Assembly: GCF_002563965.1 (NCBI RefSeq)
Contig: NZ_PDJF01000001.1
Span: 248,001-312,000 of the forward strand
Reading direction: 5' to 3'
Source: Corynebacterium renale
Lineage (GTDB): Bacteria > Actinomycetota > Actinomycetes > Mycobacteriales > Mycobacteriaceae
Length of the DNA stretch: 64,000 bases
The translations under genes were made by a program, and so were the position numbers. Below the pieces are notes generated by a model. It had not been told where the DNA came from. It did not search any database and saw only the letters and a list, made by a program, of their open reading frames with translations. This document shows positions 63,501-64,000 of the stretch, in pieces; position 1 is the first letter of the stretch; the number at the start of each line of letters is the position of its first letter.

Positions 63501-64000
63501 TTCAGGTCGGAGGTCGCGAAGCGGCCACCGTCGAGCTGGACCATGGGGCGCAGCTCTGGCGGGATAACCGGGATCGCGTCCAGGACCATACCGGCTGGGT
63601 CGTTGCCGGAACGCTGGAACGCGGCAACAACCTTCAGGCGCTTCAGGGCGCGCAGCTTGCGCTGGCCCTTGCCGTTGTTGATGATCTCGCGGAGTTCTTC
63701 AGCCTCAGCGTCGAGGTCGAAGTTGCGGATGAGGGTCTGGATGGCTTCTGCACCCATGCCGCCCTCGAAGTAGTCCTCGTAGCGGTCGATGAGCTCGTCG
63801 TAGATGGTCTCATCGATGATCATCTGCTTTGGAGCAAGCTTAATGAAGGTCTGCCAGATTTCCTCGAGGCGGTCGACTTCACGCTCAGCGCGCTCGCGGA
63901 TGTGCTGCATTTCCTTTTCAGCGGCACGCTGGACCTTGCGACGAGCATCAGCTGCTGCGCCTTCAGCCTCGAGGGCTGCGAGGTCTTCTTCCAGCTTCTG
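60521..64000 (-). CDS. rpoC: RNA polymerase subunit beta' (5' end outside window)
   Basis: Partial: 1159 C-terminal residues are present. The catalytic magnesium motif NADFDGDQ, the rudder region [16 protein letters not shown], the bridge-helix/trigger-loop stretch [16 protein letters not shown] and the second zinc site (EEDCGTRQG, then [13 protein letters not shown]) are all visible. The upstream part shown by [20 protein letters not shown] is the actinobacterial insertion-type helix before the conserved region. It forms the polymerase active site with RpoB. The start codon and the remaining N-terminus lie beyond 64000. Confidence 0.99.
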   Translation of the reverse strand, partial: QKLEEDLAALEAEGAAADARRKVQRAAEKEMQHIRERAEREVDRLEEIWQTFIKLAPKQMIIDETIYDELIDRYEDYFEGGMGAEAIQTLIRNFDLDAEAEELREIINNGKGQRKLRALKRLKVVAAFQRSGNDPAGMVLDAIPVIPPELRPMVQLDGGRFATSDLNDLYRRVINRNNRLKRMIELGAPEIIVNNEKRMLQESVDALFDNGRRGRPVSGPGNRPLKSLSDLLKGKQGRFRQNLLGKRVDYSGRSVIIVGPQLKLHECGLPKLMALELFKPFVMKRLVEHDYAQNIKSAKRMVERQRPEVWDVLEEAISEHPVMLNRAPTLHRLGIQAFEPKLVEGKAIQLHPLACEAFNADFDGDQMAVHLPLSAEAQAEARILMLASNNILSPASGKPLAMPRLDMVTGLYYLTMAKGEDEFGGQGAYSEATDEHPATGVYSSMAEAIMARDRGVLGLQAPIHVRISHLRPPADIEAEQFPDGWEKGQTWMAHTTLGRVMFNELLPWDYPYLEGVMARKGGGDTIMLGDVINDLAAKYPMITVAQTMDKMKDAGFYWATRSGVTIAMSDVLVLPNKEEILERYEADARQIERKYWQQGALTERERYDRLVELWKTATDEVGEAVEKLYPDDNPIPMIVKSGAAGNMRQIWTLAGMKGMVVNSRGEYITRPINTSFREGLSVLEYFNNSHGSRKGLADTALRTADSGYLTRRLVDVAQDVIVREEDCGTRQGIRVPVAEAIQDAAGNVTGYRGHELIETSVAGRVLAADAKDSEGNVVLEGGSDLTDAAIQKLIDAGIEQIKVRSVMTCQTPTGVCAKCYGKSMASGHQVDIGEAVGIVAAQSIGEPGTQLTMRTFHQGGVGGDITGGLPRVQELFEARVPKNCAPIASVAGTIHLEEEGNFYTLTITPDDGSDNVVYEKLSRRQGLAQVRRPMESNPQAMIERSLRDGDHVEVGDRLLRGAADPHDVLEVLGRRGVEQHLIDEVQAVYRTQGVAIHDKHIEIIIRQMLRRGTVIESGSTDFLPGTLVDLSEAKAANAEAIAAGGQPAELRSEIMGITKASLATESWLSAASFQETTRVLTDAAINKRSDKLIGLKENVIIGKLIPAGTGISRYRNITVTPTEAARTAAYSIPTYTDSIYGDDFGEYTGASVPLDELGL

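Noticed and set aside
1..64000. tRNA or rRNA genes, CRISPR arrays, integrated prophage
   Set aside because: No cloverleaf-like or rRNA sequences, no regularly spaced direct repeats and no phage structural genes were seen when reading the intergenic regions.

Overview
This is a high-GC Gram-positive chromosome segment from a Corynebacterium or a very close relative. The evidence is the gene content and order: rpoC, rpsL-rpsG-fusA-tuf, the S10, spc and alpha ribosomal operons, a truA / large membrane protein / ESX-like type VII secretion block, then rplM-rpsI-glmM. The ribosomal proteins have actinobacterial lengths, and there is a mycosin, two WXG100 proteins and an Asp23-type cluster. No rRNA, tRNA or CRISPR array was found. 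Nearly everything in the core is on the minus strand, so transcription runs from 64000 down to 1.

Layout in transcription order. 64000-59140: the 3' part of rpoC, a membrane protein, then rpsL-rpsG. 58458-54826: fusA and tuf. 54732-50827: one unknown gene and, on the plus strand, a six-gene Asp23/AmaP envelope-stress cluster. 50210-45047: S10 operon (rpsJ to rpsQ). 44864-41062: an inserted block (Na+/H+ antiporter family protein, helical-repeat protein, TM2 protein, a two-gene DUF981-type membrane unit). 40638-39369: rplN-rplX-rplE. 39177-35673: a second inserted block (frameshifted formate/nitrite channel, DUF2786 protein, CAP-domain protein, fdhD and its small partner). 35404-32728: rpsH to rplO. 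32404-29640: secY-adk-map. 29597-28857: an L,D-transpeptidase. 28640-25127: infA, then rpsM-rpsK-rpsD-rpoA-rplQ. 25045-21851: truA and a DUF6541-type membrane protein. 21724-12245: the ESX-like locus (eccB, mycP, eccD, eccC, a type VII accessory protein, two WXG100 genes). 11866-10887: rplM-rpsI. An intact IS30-family element (about 9088-10784) sits between rpsI and glmM. After glmM comes an unusual three-gene operon: an EspC-like helical protein, a Cys/Pro-rich membrane protein and a small charged protein. Then come an alpha/beta-hydrolase-like protein without its nucleophile serine, a fused alr-tsaE gene, a methyltransferase, a VKOR protein and a partial AspT/YidE-type transporter.

How the genes work together. 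Most of the window is translation and transcription machinery and protein export (SecY, ESX). Around it are envelope functions: cell-wall precursors (GlmM, Alr), peptidoglycan cross-linking (L,D-transpeptidase), secretion (EccB/C/D, MycP, Esx proteins), disulfide formation (VKOR) and envelope stress (Asp23 set). The main unexplained signals are a family of short palindromic intergenic repeats that often lie directly behind terminators, a strong inverted repeat before the AspT-type transporter, the Cys/Pro-rich operon, and several gene oddities (fusion, frameshift, lost nucleophile).
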